Source of the DNA: Methanocaldococcus vulcanius M7
GTDB lineage: Archaea > AGJL01 > Methanococci > Methanococcales > Methanocaldococcaceae
NCBI RefSeq assembly: GCF_000024625.1
Contig: NC_013407.1
Span: 310,001-374,000, forward strand
Reading direction: 5' to 3'
DNA: 64,000 bases
Shown here: piece after piece, positions 7,368-15,807 of the stretch
Position numbering within the stretch: the first letter of the stretch is position 1
Layout of the letters: each line of letters opens with the position of its first letter
Notes under the pieces: model-generated
Databases searched by the model: none
What the model saw: the letters and a program-made list of their open reading frames with translations, nothing else
What the model was told of the DNA's origin: nothing
Position numbers and translations under genes: made by a program

Positions 7368-7550
7368 TTATTGCCAATATAGCAACAATATAAAGAATGA
7401 GATCAATATTCCTCCTCCAAACCCTATAGAAAATGATAACGGTAAATAGTTGATCGCTTTAAAATAATTCGATATAATTGGTTGAAGTATCCAATCGAAG
7501 AGGTATACAATAATAACTATAGCTACCAAATATATCTTAAATAAATTCAT
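7368..7550 (-). CDS. Small two-helix membrane protein behind promoter repeat R3
   Basis: A 60-residue protein with two hydrophobic helices; the second contains FSIGFGGGILISFFILLL. I chose the ATG at 7550, preceded by AAGGAAT, because the frame further upstream lies in the conserved leader of repeat R. The gene occupies the place that precursor peptides take behind repeats R1 and R2, but the kink-turn hairpins are absent here. Confidence 0.5.
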   Translation of the reverse strand: MNLFKIYLVAIVIIVYLFDWILQPIISNYFKAINYLPLSFSIGFGGGILISFFILLLYWQ

Positions 7551-7610
7551 ATTCCTTAATAGTTTTTTTTCATTATCATAATAATACGATCCCACTGTAT
7601 ACATTTATAT

Positions 7611-7700
7611 ATTACGATTTAATTCAGATCGTAAAATATTTATACGGAAATAAATGCCCTATTAGAAACTTTAATAAATATAAAAAAGTAAAGTAGTTTA
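7611..7700 (-). repeat. 90-bp promoter repeat R, copy 3
   Basis: Same 90 bp as R1 and R2, with the TATA-like element and the ACGAT/ATCGT palindrome. It sits 10 nt from the end of ATPase copy B, exactly as R2 sits by ATPase copy A; the shared junction extends into the last codons of both ATPases. It probably drives 7550 to 5355. Confidence 0.7.
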
Positions 7701-7709
7701 AAACTTTGT

Positions 7710-8819
7710 TTATAACAACCTTTTTATAGCATTCCAAACCAGATAACTTTGTGGTTTTAAAATTCCCCTAATAGGATCTAAAAATAAGATGTTCTCTTTA
7801 ATTAAATAGATATAAACTGGTTCTGGTATTTTATCATCACTTATCTCATAAGTATTTTTAAATAATTTTAACGCTTCAATAATATCCTCTTTTTTAATTT
7901 CGATAAGTTCATCTTTAATACTAACTTTTGGTTTTATATAATCCAAGTCATTTAAAAAATACTTTAGCTTTTGCATGTCATCTTTAAGCATTAATTCTAA
8001 CACATCTTTCAAATCCATAATACCTAACTTATTTATAACCCTAACAATAAGTTTTGGCTTTCCACCCACATAAGAGTATATTAATTCCTTATCTTCATTA
8101 TTTAGCTCAATATTATTATCTACTGCTAAAAAATCCATAAATTTTAAGGCAGTTTGTTTATCAAAATCATCTACCAAAATATAATCAGCCCTATCCCTTA
8201 ACTCTCCAGCATTATAAACATACTCAATGAATAAACTATCTGAACTTAGACAAAAAACATGAGCTATATGTCTTTCTTTTGTTAAAGAGACCAAAAATTG
8301 GAATAAGCTTTTTAATAATGGCTTTCCTCCATTCATAACAATATCTTTAATCATCTGCAATTCATCTAAAATAAATACTGGCTGAATGCCCTTTTTATGC
8401 AAACTCATAAATAAGTCCCTAATAAACTTAAAAACTAACCTTCCTCTTTCTTTCTCCCCAAATAATTTATCTAAAATTGGCTCTGGAACTTTTATGCCAT
8501 AATATAAGTTTATAATATCATTAACTCCCGTTGTAAAACTCTCTATGTATGATTTTATCTTCTTTTCTTTTGAATTTTCATCTATTTCAAACAATGCCTC
8601 GACGAAATTATCCATTGATGAAATATCATACTCTCTGAAATTAACATAAAAGACAGCATATTTTTTACTGCATTTTTTTAATTCATTGTTTATTATGTGG
8701 TTTATTAAAGTTGTTTTTCCACTGTTTAAGGGTCCATATATAAAATAAATATCATCTGGCTCTCTATTTAAAATTCGAAGTATTTCATTAATCTCCTTTT
8801 CCCTATTAAAAAATTTCAT
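7710..8819 (-). CDS. Archaeal P-loop ATPase (PF01637-like), copy B
   Basis: A 369-residue paralogue of 4029-5126. Walker [10 protein letters not shown] is at residues 29-37 and Walker [10 protein letters not shown] near 155. The [15 protein letters not shown] and [19 protein letters not shown] blocks are shared with copy A, as is the C-terminal [15 protein letters not shown]. The middle and the region before the C-terminus differ, so the copies are not recent duplicates although their flanks are identical. Confidence 0.85.
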   Translation of the reverse strand: MKFFNREKEINEILRILNREPDDIYFIYGPLNSGKTTLINHIINNELKKCSKKYAVFYVNFREYDISSMDNFVEALFEIDENSKEKKIKSYIESFTTGVNDIINLYYGIKVPEPILDKLFGEKERGRLVFKFIRDLFMSLHKKGIQPVFILDELQMIKDIVMNGGKPLLKSLFQFLVSLTKERHIAHVFCLSSDSLFIEYVYNAGELRDRADYILVDDFDKQTALKFMDFLAVDNNIELNNEDKELIYSYVGGKPKLIVRVINKLGIMDLKDVLELMLKDDMQKLKYFLNDLDYIKPKVSIKDELIEIKKEDIIEALKLFKNTYEISDDKIPEPVYIYLIKENILFLDPIRGILKPQSYLVWNAIKRLL

Positions 8820-9034
8820 AATTACACCTTTTTTAGTAGTTATTAAGATCCTTAGATTCTTTTCATTTAAATCTTACGTTATTGAAGGAAAGTTAAAATT
8901 TATTTTAGGTTTAAAATTTGATGAATCCTTATCATTAATTTTCGAGAAGTTGTTTATTGATATTAAGCCAAAAATAAAACCTAATGAGAAGATTGTTATT
9001 GTTAAAATTATTGGTAGTTTATTCATGGTTTCAC
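8820..9034 (-). repeat. 215-bp repeat upstream of ATPase B
   Basis: Second copy of the block at 5127-5341, without any difference that I can see. It carries the ATPase SD and the internally deleted SpoIIM. Confidence 0.85.
8874..9026 (-). pseudogene. Internally deleted SpoIIM (50 codons), copy B
   Basis: The same sequence as 5181-5333: SpoIIM residues 1-47 joined to the final Thr codon and stop. It starts 20 nt after the stop of the membrane gene at 9047. Two matching copies imply recent duplication or gene conversion. Confidence 0.8.
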
Positions 9035-9046
9035 TTTTTTAATTAA

Positions 9047-9361
9047 TCAATTGCCTTTATTTAAAAATTTTAGAAGAAAGCTTAAACTGATCTCATATAT
9101 TATAAAAAATAAAGCTAATATTATTGAACCTAAAGCATATGGAATAAAAGATTTAGAGCTAAAACCAATATTTATTATAAAATCAATACTATATTTCATT
9201 ACTACAAATGATAAAATTATTGGTATCACAAACTTATAAACTACTTCAAAATCATTAAGTTTTACAGAACTTTTATTTAATTTTTTCATTAGAGAATTAT
9301 ATAATAATATGCTTATTAATACTGAAATTGTTAATATAATCATTGTAAATATACTAACCAT
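9047..9361 (-). CDS. Small membrane protein preceding a SpoIIM fragment
   Basis: A 104-residue protein with three predicted helices (about 1-22, 40-60, 75-98) and a Ser/Lys-rich loop (KKLNKSSVKLNDFE). I chose the ATG at 9361 because AGGTGTGAT lies just upstream; an in-frame ATG at 9382 is possible. No family is recognised. Like the other immunity-like genes here it is followed by a SpoIIM 5' fragment. Confidence 0.55.
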   Translation of the reverse strand: MVSIFTMIILTISVLISILLYNSLMKKLNKSSVKLNDFEVVYKFVIPIILSFVVMKYSIDFIINIGFSSKSFIPYALGSIILALFFIIYEISLSFLLKFLNKGN

Positions 9362-9465
9362 AACTATCACACCTATTGCCATAATAATATTTTTTTATTA
9401 TCTATTTTACACTTTTTTGTTATTAATAATCAATAGTAAAGTAGTTTAAATTTAGAAAATAAACT

Positions 9466-9700
9466 GTTTATTTTTAGTTTTTTAATTACCTCCTCTTTTG
9501 GAATGTTATTCCATTTAGAAATATCATTTAAAATAGCATTTAAGGTTCCTTTTGTGATTTCTTTATGATAAGGTATAGTTATATTGGGAATTCCAAATTC
9601 TGTTTCTTTTTTAATCTTACATGGCGTCCTCTCTGTTTAACAATCTCATAACTCAATTTTTTTAAAATTTTATCACACTCACAACTGGAAGTTTAGGCAA
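9466..9700 (-). pseudogene. hicA: HicA toxin pseudogene
   Basis: Minus-strand fragments read PKLPVVS, then in another frame ECDKILKKLSYEIVKQRGRH, then in a third frame ETEFGIPNITIPYHKEI and GTLNAILNDISKWNN. These are the start, catalytic-His region (RGRHVRL) and end of a HicA mRNA interferase, separated by two frameshifts. It lies directly behind hicB, the usual order of a HicBA operon in archaea. It cannot make toxin. Confidence 0.8.
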
Positions 9701-9898
9701 TATTTGACACTTCCATCTCAGAAACAGAGAGGATTTTTATAACTTCTCCTGCCTTTAACTCATCTTCAAAATGCAATTCTACAGCTTCTTTAAGATTTTT
9801 CATTAATTCATCTAAACTTTCACCCTGAGTAAAATACTTACGCCAACACCCTCTGCAATCCAATAATTCCCATCATAATAAACTCTAAACTTAATCAT
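9693..9898 (-). pseudogene. hicB: HicB antitoxin pseudogene
   Basis: From the ATG at 9898 the frame reads MIKFRVYYDGNYWIAEGVGV, typical of the HicB partial RNase-H-like fold. After a frameshift near 9840 it continues TQGESLDELMKNLKEAVELH and KILSVSEMEVSNIA to a stop that overlaps the start of hicA. Both genes of this toxin-antitoxin pair are broken. Confidence 0.8.
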
Positions 9899-9981
9899 TC
9901 TCATTATTAATCACCAAAATTTTGTTTTCATCAAATACTCAACAACCTATCAATAAGTCATGATTGTTAATTTATTTAATT

Positions 9982-10155
9982 TTATGTTAGTAGATAAGTG
10001 GCTATCTTTGTAGTTATGTAGATCCCAATAACAATTGAAGAAGGTTTTAAAAGTCCTTAATCGAGAGTTAGTTTTGATAAATTGTTTATTGAGATAAATC
10101 CAACAATAAAACCTAATGAGAAGATTAGGATTGTTAAAATTATTGATATTTTCAT
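9982..10155 (-). pseudogene. SpoIIM deletion remnant (both ends kept)
   Basis: The first 28 codons match SpoIIM (MKISIILTILIFSLGFIVGF), then a stop. After a short degenerate stretch the sequence encodes the SpoIIM C-terminus (YITTKIATYLLT) ending at 9982. It is a more decayed independent deletion than the 50-codon copies. It starts 34 nt after the gene at 10189. Confidence 0.75.
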
Positions 10156-10188
10156 AGTTTCACATTAATTTATCTAATTTTGGGGATT

Positions 10189-10680
10189 TTAATAAACAAT
10201 AACAACTACTTGTTCTCCTTTATCTTCAATACTCTTTACATGTCTTTTTAAATCACTTAAATTAGATATGACTTTGTTATATATGAGTTTCTTGGTAGGA
10301 TAACACAATATTCGTGCAAATTTGTCGGCGAGGTCTTTTCTCTTAAATACGAATCTTATTATCGCGTCTACTGGTATTAGCAATACTGCAAACAGTGCAG
10401 AAACCAGCATTAAAATTATATTCCAATAATTCCATCTCTTTAAACAGTTAGATACTTCCTCATCTTTAATATGGTAATGAATGACGTCTAAACCATGTTT
10501 TTTAAGCATATTCTCTATTTCATTAACCTCATCAAATACATGAGAATACATCTGTGGATCGTTAATATAAGCATACGCGCCAAGCTCTACCAAAATCACC
10601 TTTGGATGTTTTTTTACTAATTCACTGATAATTTTGTATTTTTTTTCACAAAAATCTGGTAAAGTTATGTATTTAGCCAT
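10189..10680 (-). CDS. Unknown protein with one central membrane region
   Basis: A 163-residue protein. An N-terminal soluble part (VILVELGAYAYINDP, VFDEVNEIENMLKKHGLDV) looks like an alpha/beta domain. A hydrophobic pair of helices follows at about residues 88-112, then a basic tail and a terminal strand EQVVVIVY. The ATG at 10680 has GGGGGT 5 nt upstream; the in-frame TTG at 10692 is inside that SD. No family is recognised. It is the first gene behind repeat R4 and is followed by a SpoIIM remnant. Confidence 0.6.
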   Translation of the reverse strand: MAKYITLPDFCEKKYKIISELVKKHPKVILVELGAYAYINDPQMYSHVFDEVNEIENMLKKHGLDVIHYHIKDEEVSNCLKRWNYWNIILMLVSALFAVLLIPVDAIIRFVFKRKDLADKFARILCYPTKKLIYNKVISNLSDLKRHVKSIEDKGEQVVVIVY

Positions 10681-10780
10681 TTTTACCCCCAAATTAATAA
10701 AAAGTAATGAAAAATACTTAAAAATAATTTTGAAAATTTTTGCTATTATAATAATACGATCTCACTGTATATATTTATAT

Positions 10781-10870
10781 ATTATGATTTAATTCAGATC
10801 GTAAAATATATATACGGAAACAAATGTCCTATTAAAAACTTTAATAAATATAAAAAAGTAGAGTAAGTTA
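10781..10870 (-). repeat. 90-bp promoter repeat R, copy 4 (diverged)
   Basis: About 90% like the other three copies. The left palindrome arm has changed to ATGAT, and the TATA-like element reads TATATATATT on the minus strand. It stands 100 bp upstream of the gene at 10189-10680 without kink-turn hairpins and is probably its promoter. Confidence 0.65.
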
Positions 10871-10873
10871 AAT

Positions 10874-11242
10874 TTATGTAATTAGAGATTTTATAAAGAG
10901 AGATAGGAGATCTATATCTGATATTATTATAATTATAATTGCAATATGTTTTGTTTTTTGTTTTTGATGCAAGATTATTCCAAGTCCTAAAAATATTGTT
11001 GATGTAAAAACTTGAAGAATGTCTTTTAAATCAGTAGGGGTTTTCTTATAGTGTATTAAGCAGAGGACACTTAACAACATATAACCCCCACAGATAAACA
11101 GTATTAAATATCTCTTAAATTTAAAATCTATATTATTATGCTTTAAAATTGCAATAGATACTAAAATAATGATAAGCATAGTCCACAAATACAAAATTTC
11201 TCTCCAATTATCTAAAAGATAATAAATAATAGATCTTAGCAT
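10874..11242 (-). CDS. Four-helix membrane protein, paralogue of 3012-3422
   Basis: A 122-residue protein with four membrane helices and the same opening (IIYYLLDNWREILYLW) and middle (STIFLGLGIIL) as 3012-3422. GGGAGAT precedes the ATG. Here no peptide gene lies upstream, so if the family gives immunity this would be an orphan immunity gene. It ends 4 nt before repeat R4. Confidence 0.6.
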   Translation of the reverse strand: MLRSIIYYLLDNWREILYLWTMLIIILVSIAILKHNNIDFKFKRYLILFICGGYMLLSVLCLIHYKKTPTDLKDILQVFTSTIFLGLGIILHQKQKTKHIAIIIIIISDIDLLSLFIKSLIT

Positions 11243-11351
11243 TAGTATCTCCCATAAATCGTTATAATTTTCTCATATATTGAAAATGAAATCATATTAC
11301 TGAAATTATAACATCCATGATCTCCCTATTTATTATTGTCGATAGTAGTAA

Positions 11352-11549
11352 TTATTTATGTTTTAAAAGGAAGAGGCATATAATATCTATAATTACGATT
11401 AGTATGAAGCTCAAAATATTTAAAAGCGGGCTTTTGAAGTTGTAAGATAATAGAGCAGTTATAATAATCATATTTAGCGTTAAAATTAAAAAATAACTAT
11501 TTCTATCTTTATTATTTTTTATCATTTTGTTATTTTTAGTTATGGGCAT
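11352..11549 (-). CDS. Small two-helix membrane protein
   Basis: A 65-residue protein with a Lys/Asn-rich N-terminus (ITKNNKMIKNNKDR) and two hydrophobic helices. I chose the ATG at 11549 because GGGTGGAATA precedes it; the frame also opens at 11600 with no clear SD. It resembles the other small membrane genes to its left and marks the right end of the accessory region. Confidence 0.45.
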   Translation of the reverse strand: MPITKNNKMIKNNKDRNSYFLILTLNMIIITALLSYNFKSPLLNILSFILIVIIDIICLFLLKHK

Positions 11550-11698
11550 TATTCCACCCAGTATACTAATAAAGGATTTTAAATAAAACAAATATTCCAT
11601 AGGGTTGCTAAAATGATATGGTAGATTATTATGTATAAATTATTATTTATTATATTATTACGTTGACTAATATGTATATTAAAAAAGATTATATAAGG

Positions 11699-13654
11699 TT
11701 ATTGGTTTAGTCGAATTTTTTCATTTTCAACTGATTTAGCCCATTTTATCATCTCATTATATATTTTATCCTGTTTTAAAAGATTTTCATTTCCTATTAA
11801 GACCAATTTTCTTTTTGGACGAGTTATTGCAACATTTAATCTTCTCAAATCTTTTAAAAATCCAAACTTCTCTGTTCTAACGAATGAAATAACTATTGTC
11901 TCATTTTCCCTACCCTGAAAACCATCTACTGTATTAACTTCCACATCTATGTTGTTTTCTTCAAACATGCTTCTTAGATACCTTACTTGGGCGTCGTAAG
12001 GGGTTATAACGCTTATTGGAATTCTATATTTCAAAAGTTTTTTAACAATATCAAAAACCTGTTCTGCTTCTTCTATGTTGTAGTAAGAGTAGGATTCTTT
12101 ATCTCGTCGCTCTTTTCCTTCTACATTAATAAATTGGACAGGAATCTTATTTACGATGCTTTTATCTGTTTCTTCTATCTCCTCTTCTTTAACCAAGTCC
12201 AACAATGTTATGTTTTTTACACTTTCATCTGCTTTTAGTTTGTTGTCATAGAACATTCTATTTGGAAATTCCATTATTTTTTCGTTCATTCTATATTGAA
12301 TTTCTAATATTGACGAAAAATCTGGATATTTTTTAATTAAACGTTCGAATAGGGTCTTTTTTAATTCTTTATTTTCACTTAAAACTGTTGGGGGTAGTTG
12401 TTTATGGTCTCCTGCCATTATTAGCTTATTTCCTTTAACTATTGGGATTAAGCAAGATGGTTCCATTGCTTGGCTTCCTTCATCTATAACAACCACATCA
12501 AATTCCCAATCTTTTAACACATCAGAACCGGCCATTGAGTTCGTTGACACAACAACATCCGCTTCTGAGAGTATCTCATTTATAATTTTTTCAGTTAGAT
12601 CATCTAAATTTCTGATTATTTTCTGTATTTTCTTATTTTTTGTAATCCATTCTGCCATACTTATGATTTTTTCTTTTGGAATTCCTCGATATGATTTTTT
12701 CTTTTTCGATATTTTTAAAATCTGCTCATCGCTCATTCCTCTCCTCCATCTTGGAGATGGTTTTAAAAATTTATCTCTTTCTTCTTTAATCTGTTTAATT
12801 CTCTCTTTTAGAGATAAAACCTCTTGATATTTTTCATGATTTTCAATTAAATAAGGAAGAGAGTGTTCAATTAAGTCCTTCGAGATTCTTGTTGGATGTC
12901 CAACCCTAACGACTTTTAAATCAGGATATTTCTTAACTAAATACTCTAAAATGTTATCAGCTGCGGTATTCGAATCAGCGGTTGCTAAAACTTTATGTTT
13001 ATTGAAATTAACCTCTTGAACTATTACTTCTGTCAAAGTTCTTGTTTTTCCAGTGCCTGGGGGACCATGAATCAAGTATAAATCTTTACTTAACACTGCT
13101 CTTTTTACTGCCAATTTTTGGGAATCATTGAGTTTATCGTCATAAAACTTTATTTTAATATCTTCTCTTAACGGTTTTTCTGGACGTTCAAGTCCTAAAA
13201 TTATATATATAAGCTTATTTTTTCTTTTTGCGAACTCTCTTAATGCTTCTTTCATTCTTTTAAATGTTATGTCATTGACATAGAGATCAATTCTAACTCT
13301 ATCTTTGTAGACCCATTTTGGAACATCTTCATCAAAAGCCACATCTATGAAGTTTTTTCCTACTGAGATTACATTTGCATAGAGATCACTTTTTAGAGGA
13401 TCTTCTCTACTTATTAAAACAACATCTCCAGGGGATATTTCAGTTTTAAATGGCTTTTTTCTACCAAATCTCACCAATGTGCAACCTAAACTTTCTCCCA
13501 AAAACTTTCCTTTTAAATTTAAAATTGCTCTTCCTACGTTTTCTCTCTTCTTTCCTAATCGAATAATCTCATTTTTATGGAAGTCCATTTCACATCTTCT
13601 TTCAATCTCGATAAGATCTTTGAATTTTTTAACATAAAGATCTATAATGTTCAC
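11699..13654 (-). CDS. UPF1/IGHMBP2-like superfamily 1 helicase
   Basis: A 651-residue SF1B helicase. An N-terminal beta-barrel-like domain (about 1-170) precedes Walker A GPPGTGKTRT (197-206), motif II VVVIDEGSQAME (about 388-399), motif III AGDHKQLPPTV (about 414-424), QYRM (about 453), motif V TVDGFQGRENE (about 575) and motif VI LNVAITRPKRKL (about 617). This is the DNA2/NAM7, SMUBP-2-like family, which unwinds DNA or RNA 5' to 3'; the length matches the M. jannaschii homologue I remember (MJ0104). The start is a GTG with GGTGAT upstream. It is followed upstream by the radical SAM gene, as in M. jannaschii. Confidence 0.9.
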   Translation of the reverse strand: MNIIDLYVKKFKDLIEIERRCEMDFHKNEIIRLGKKRENVGRAILNLKGKFLGESLGCTLVRFGRKKPFKTEISPGDVVLISREDPLKSDLYANVISVGKNFIDVAFDEDVPKWVYKDRVRIDLYVNDITFKRMKEALREFAKRKNKLIYIILGLERPEKPLREDIKIKFYDDKLNDSQKLAVKRAVLSKDLYLIHGPPGTGKTRTLTEVIVQEVNFNKHKVLATADSNTAADNILEYLVKKYPDLKVVRVGHPTRISKDLIEHSLPYLIENHEKYQEVLSLKERIKQIKEERDKFLKPSPRWRRGMSDEQILKISKKKKSYRGIPKEKIISMAEWITKNKKIQKIIRNLDDLTEKIINEILSEADVVVSTNSMAGSDVLKDWEFDVVVIDEGSQAMEPSCLIPIVKGNKLIMAGDHKQLPPTVLSENKELKKTLFERLIKKYPDFSSILEIQYRMNEKIMEFPNRMFYDNKLKADESVKNITLLDLVKEEEIEETDKSIVNKIPVQFINVEGKERRDKESYSYYNIEEAEQVFDIVKKLLKYRIPISVITPYDAQVRYLRSMFEENNIDVEVNTVDGFQGRENETIVISFVRTEKFGFLKDLRRLNVAITRPKRKLVLIGNENLLKQDKIYNEMIKWAKSVENEKIRLNQ

Positions 13655-13748
13655 TATATCACCTTAATTTTGATATTATCCGCTCAATATTGTTTTAAAA
13701 TATTTAAAATGTCAAATTACAACTATAATGAAATAACTTATATCTAAT

Positions 13749-15050
13749 TCAAATTCTCTCAGCGACAATAATGTTATCTTTATTTCTCAAAATCCTAACC
13801 TTGATGACTTTCCCTATTAATTTTCTTTCATTTTGGCAATTAATTATCTGAATAACCCTATTTTTTGCAACTCCCAAAACTTCTCCCTTAACCCTTCCAT
13901 CTAACTCAACTTTTGCTTTCACAATCTCTCCAACTTTAAAAGGGTAGGGTAATCTTTTCCTTTTATGTGTTCCGAAGTCCTTTGGAGAGGTTATCAACCT
14001 AACGTCAATTCCTTTTTTTGCATACTCTAATTCATAGCTTCTTAATAAATTATAAAATCTTTCAAAATCCCAAATTTTCATCTTTTTAGGTCTTCTTCCA
14101 AATTGGTAAACTCTGCATAATTGACAACCTAAAATAGGGTCTTTTTTCCCTGTTAGTGGATTTAGTATATTTTGAGGATTTTTCTGCTCCAAATCAATAG
14201 CAAAATCAATAACTTTTTTAAATTCATTATCGTTCACGTTTGGTAGTAGAAGAGGGGCTACAAGTAGATGAATCTTAGAGTTTTTTATATATTCTGCTAA
14301 ATCTAAGATCTTTTCAACATTATAATCTTTCCTACCAGAAAGCATTTTAGCCATTTTTTCATCTAATGCGTTAATTGATAGATTTATTCTATGTAATCCT
14401 ACTTCTTCTAACTCATCTATTAGTTTATAGCTCAAAACTGTTCCGTTAGTTTGCATAGAAACGATACCATTGCCTTTTTTGTTTATATCTACCAAGTTTT
14501 GCACCAAATCAACTAATGGATAATAAAGGGAGGGCTCTCCTTGCCCGTCTAAGTGGGCTTCTAAGTATTTATTTTCTTTAAATTCAGATAGTTTTTTATA
14601 CTCACTAATTAGGTAATCGAGATCTACATAATAATCGTTTTTTCTTGTTTTTGAAAACTCTCCTTCGTCCACAGAGCAGAATATGCAGTTTAAATTACAT
14701 CCGCAGTGCCCTCTAACTTGTATGATGTTTCTTCCTCTTTCAATCAAACCAAAGGCAGTGTGTCCAATCAAAGGAATCGGTTCATTTATATATATAGTCC
14801 TCCTTTTGGTTATCTTATTTTTTAAATTGTTTGCAATAGTATAGGAGATCAGATTTAATATACCTATTTTTATATTCTCTGCTCTTCTTGGGTGGGTATT
14901 AATTTTTATTATTGGAGGAGATACCTCAACTTCTTGATAAGGAATTTCTAAAACAACTTCATAGTTTTTATTTATCTCTAACAATAGTTTGTTATTTTTG
15001 CATTTAACATCCGTTATCATTCTGTATTTTGAAAGATCTAACGTTATCAT
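13749..15050 (-). CDS. Radical SAM protein with C-terminal TRAM domain
   Basis: A 433-residue protein. The cluster motif CNLNCIFC (C-x3-C-x2-C) is at about 121-128, followed by the SAM-binding HLDGQGEPSLY segment and a TNGT strand. Residues 370-433 form a TRAM-like RNA-binding barrel (PFKVGEIVKAKVELDGRVKG). The TRAM domain suggests action on RNA, but the substrate is unknown. It corresponds to the M. jannaschii protein I recall as MJ0103, beside the same helicase. Confidence 0.8.
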   Translation of the reverse strand: MITLDLSKYRMITDVKCKNNKLLLEINKNYEVVLEIPYQEVEVSPPIIKINTHPRRAENIKIGILNLISYTIANNLKNKITKRRTIYINEPIPLIGHTAFGLIERGRNIIQVRGHCGCNLNCIFCSVDEGEFSKTRKNDYYVDLDYLISEYKKLSEFKENKYLEAHLDGQGEPSLYYPLVDLVQNLVDINKKGNGIVSMQTNGTVLSYKLIDELEEVGLHRINLSINALDEKMAKMLSGRKDYNVEKILDLAEYIKNSKIHLLVAPLLLPNVNDNEFKKVIDFAIDLEQKNPQNILNPLTGKKDPILGCQLCRVYQFGRRPKKMKIWDFERFYNLLRSYELEYAKKGIDVRLITSPKDFGTHKRKRLPYPFKVGEIVKAKVELDGRVKGEVLGVAKNRVIQIINCQNERKLIGKVIKVRILRNKDNIIVAERI

Positions 15051-15251
15051 AGTCCCCCTGTTTCAAAAATACTAATTCATAATGAAGCTAAAAAATTAAA
15101 TAAAATAACGAAATAACGTAAAAACCTCTACTTAACGTAGATAATTAAAGGATAAATTCTTAAAAATGAACTAAATTAAGATAAAATAAAATTATGGCAA
15201 AAATAGAGAAATTAATTTATTGAATCAAAAAAGAACTTTTCTCTCAATATT

Positions 15252-15339
15252 TGGTGCGGGGGACGGGATTTGAACCCGCGAACCCCTACGGGACCAGACC
15301 CTCAATCTGGCGCCTTTGACCTGGCTTGGCGACCCCCGC
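15252..15339 (-). tRNA. tRNA-Leu (GAG)
   Basis: Minus-strand cloverleaf with a 7-bp acceptor (GCGGGGG/CCCCCGC), discriminator A and an encoded CCA at 15254-15252. The anticodon loop TTGAGGG gives anticodon GAG. The long variable arm (class II) is typical of tRNA-Leu. A TATA-like TTTATAAATA lies about 25 nt upstream, in the space shared with the divergent tRNA-Met gene. Confidence 0.95.
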
Positions 15340-15387
15340 AATCAAAGACAGATTTTATTTATAAACATCCCTATATAAAACTTACGC

Positions 15388-15403
15388 CGAAAAGTATATA
15401 TAT
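15388..15403 (+). promoter_or_regulatory. BRE/TATA promoter of tRNA-Met
   Basis: The BRE-like CGAAAA (15388-15393) directly precedes TATATATAT (15395-15403), ending 27 nt before the tRNA-Met 5' end. Spacing and sequence are canonical for archaeal TBP/TFB promoters. Confidence 0.8.
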
Positions 15404-15430
15404 GTGTTTCTGTTTATTAAGGTATTGCAT

Positions 15431-15538
15431 GCCGAGGTGGCTTAGCGGGTTATAGCGCCCGGCTCATACGGACATCCCAGCTGCAAAGCTGGGTCCTGGG
15501 AAACCGGGAGGTCGAGGGTTCGAATCCCTCCCTCGGCA
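15431..15538 (+). tRNA. tRNA-Met (CAT), elongator type, with intron
   Basis: Acceptor GCCGAGG pairs with CCTCGGC, with discriminator A and no encoded CCA. Exon 1 is 15431-15468 and exon 2 is 15503-15538; the joined anticodon loop is CTCATAA. The 34-nt intron at 15469-15502 sits after position 37 and pairs with the exons as a bulge-helix-bulge, the archaeal splicing substrate. The closing stem CCCGG/CCGGG is intact. Confidence 0.95.
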
Positions 15539-15655
15539 CTATTTATACTATTTTATCAAGATATTAACTTCCCTTGTTTATTGAAATATACAAATTAGAA
15601 TCGCTTTTGATGATCTAACTTTTTAACAAGTAAGCATGATCTTTTTTCTGTTCAA

Positions 15656-15769
15656 TTATCTTATACTAATGTTATAGGGTGGAGAGGTAATAATAACATC
15701 AATTGATTTATCTTTTAATTGTTTCATCCCTTCTAAGCAATCCATACAGTAGATTTTGTTTATCTCCAT
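15656..15769 (-). pseudogene. DNA methyltransferase N-terminal fragment
   Basis: A 37-codon minus-strand frame begins [18 protein letters not shown] and ends near the catalytic motif [10 protein letters not shown] of N4-cytosine/N6-adenine methyltransferases, then stops. The rest of the enzyme is absent. It lies between tRNA-Met and mevalonate kinase. The TSPPYN motif makes the family clear; which methyltransferase it came from is not. Confidence 0.8.
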
Positions 15770-15807
15770 CTTTATTCCTTATTTTTATTGAGTTTCTGTT
15801 ATTTTCG

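Noticed and set aside
2517-10870. Repeat R as a CRISPR repeat or leader
   Set aside because: The copies are 90 bp long, 1.4-3.7 kb apart and linked to gene starts; there are no short regular repeats with spacers and no cas genes.
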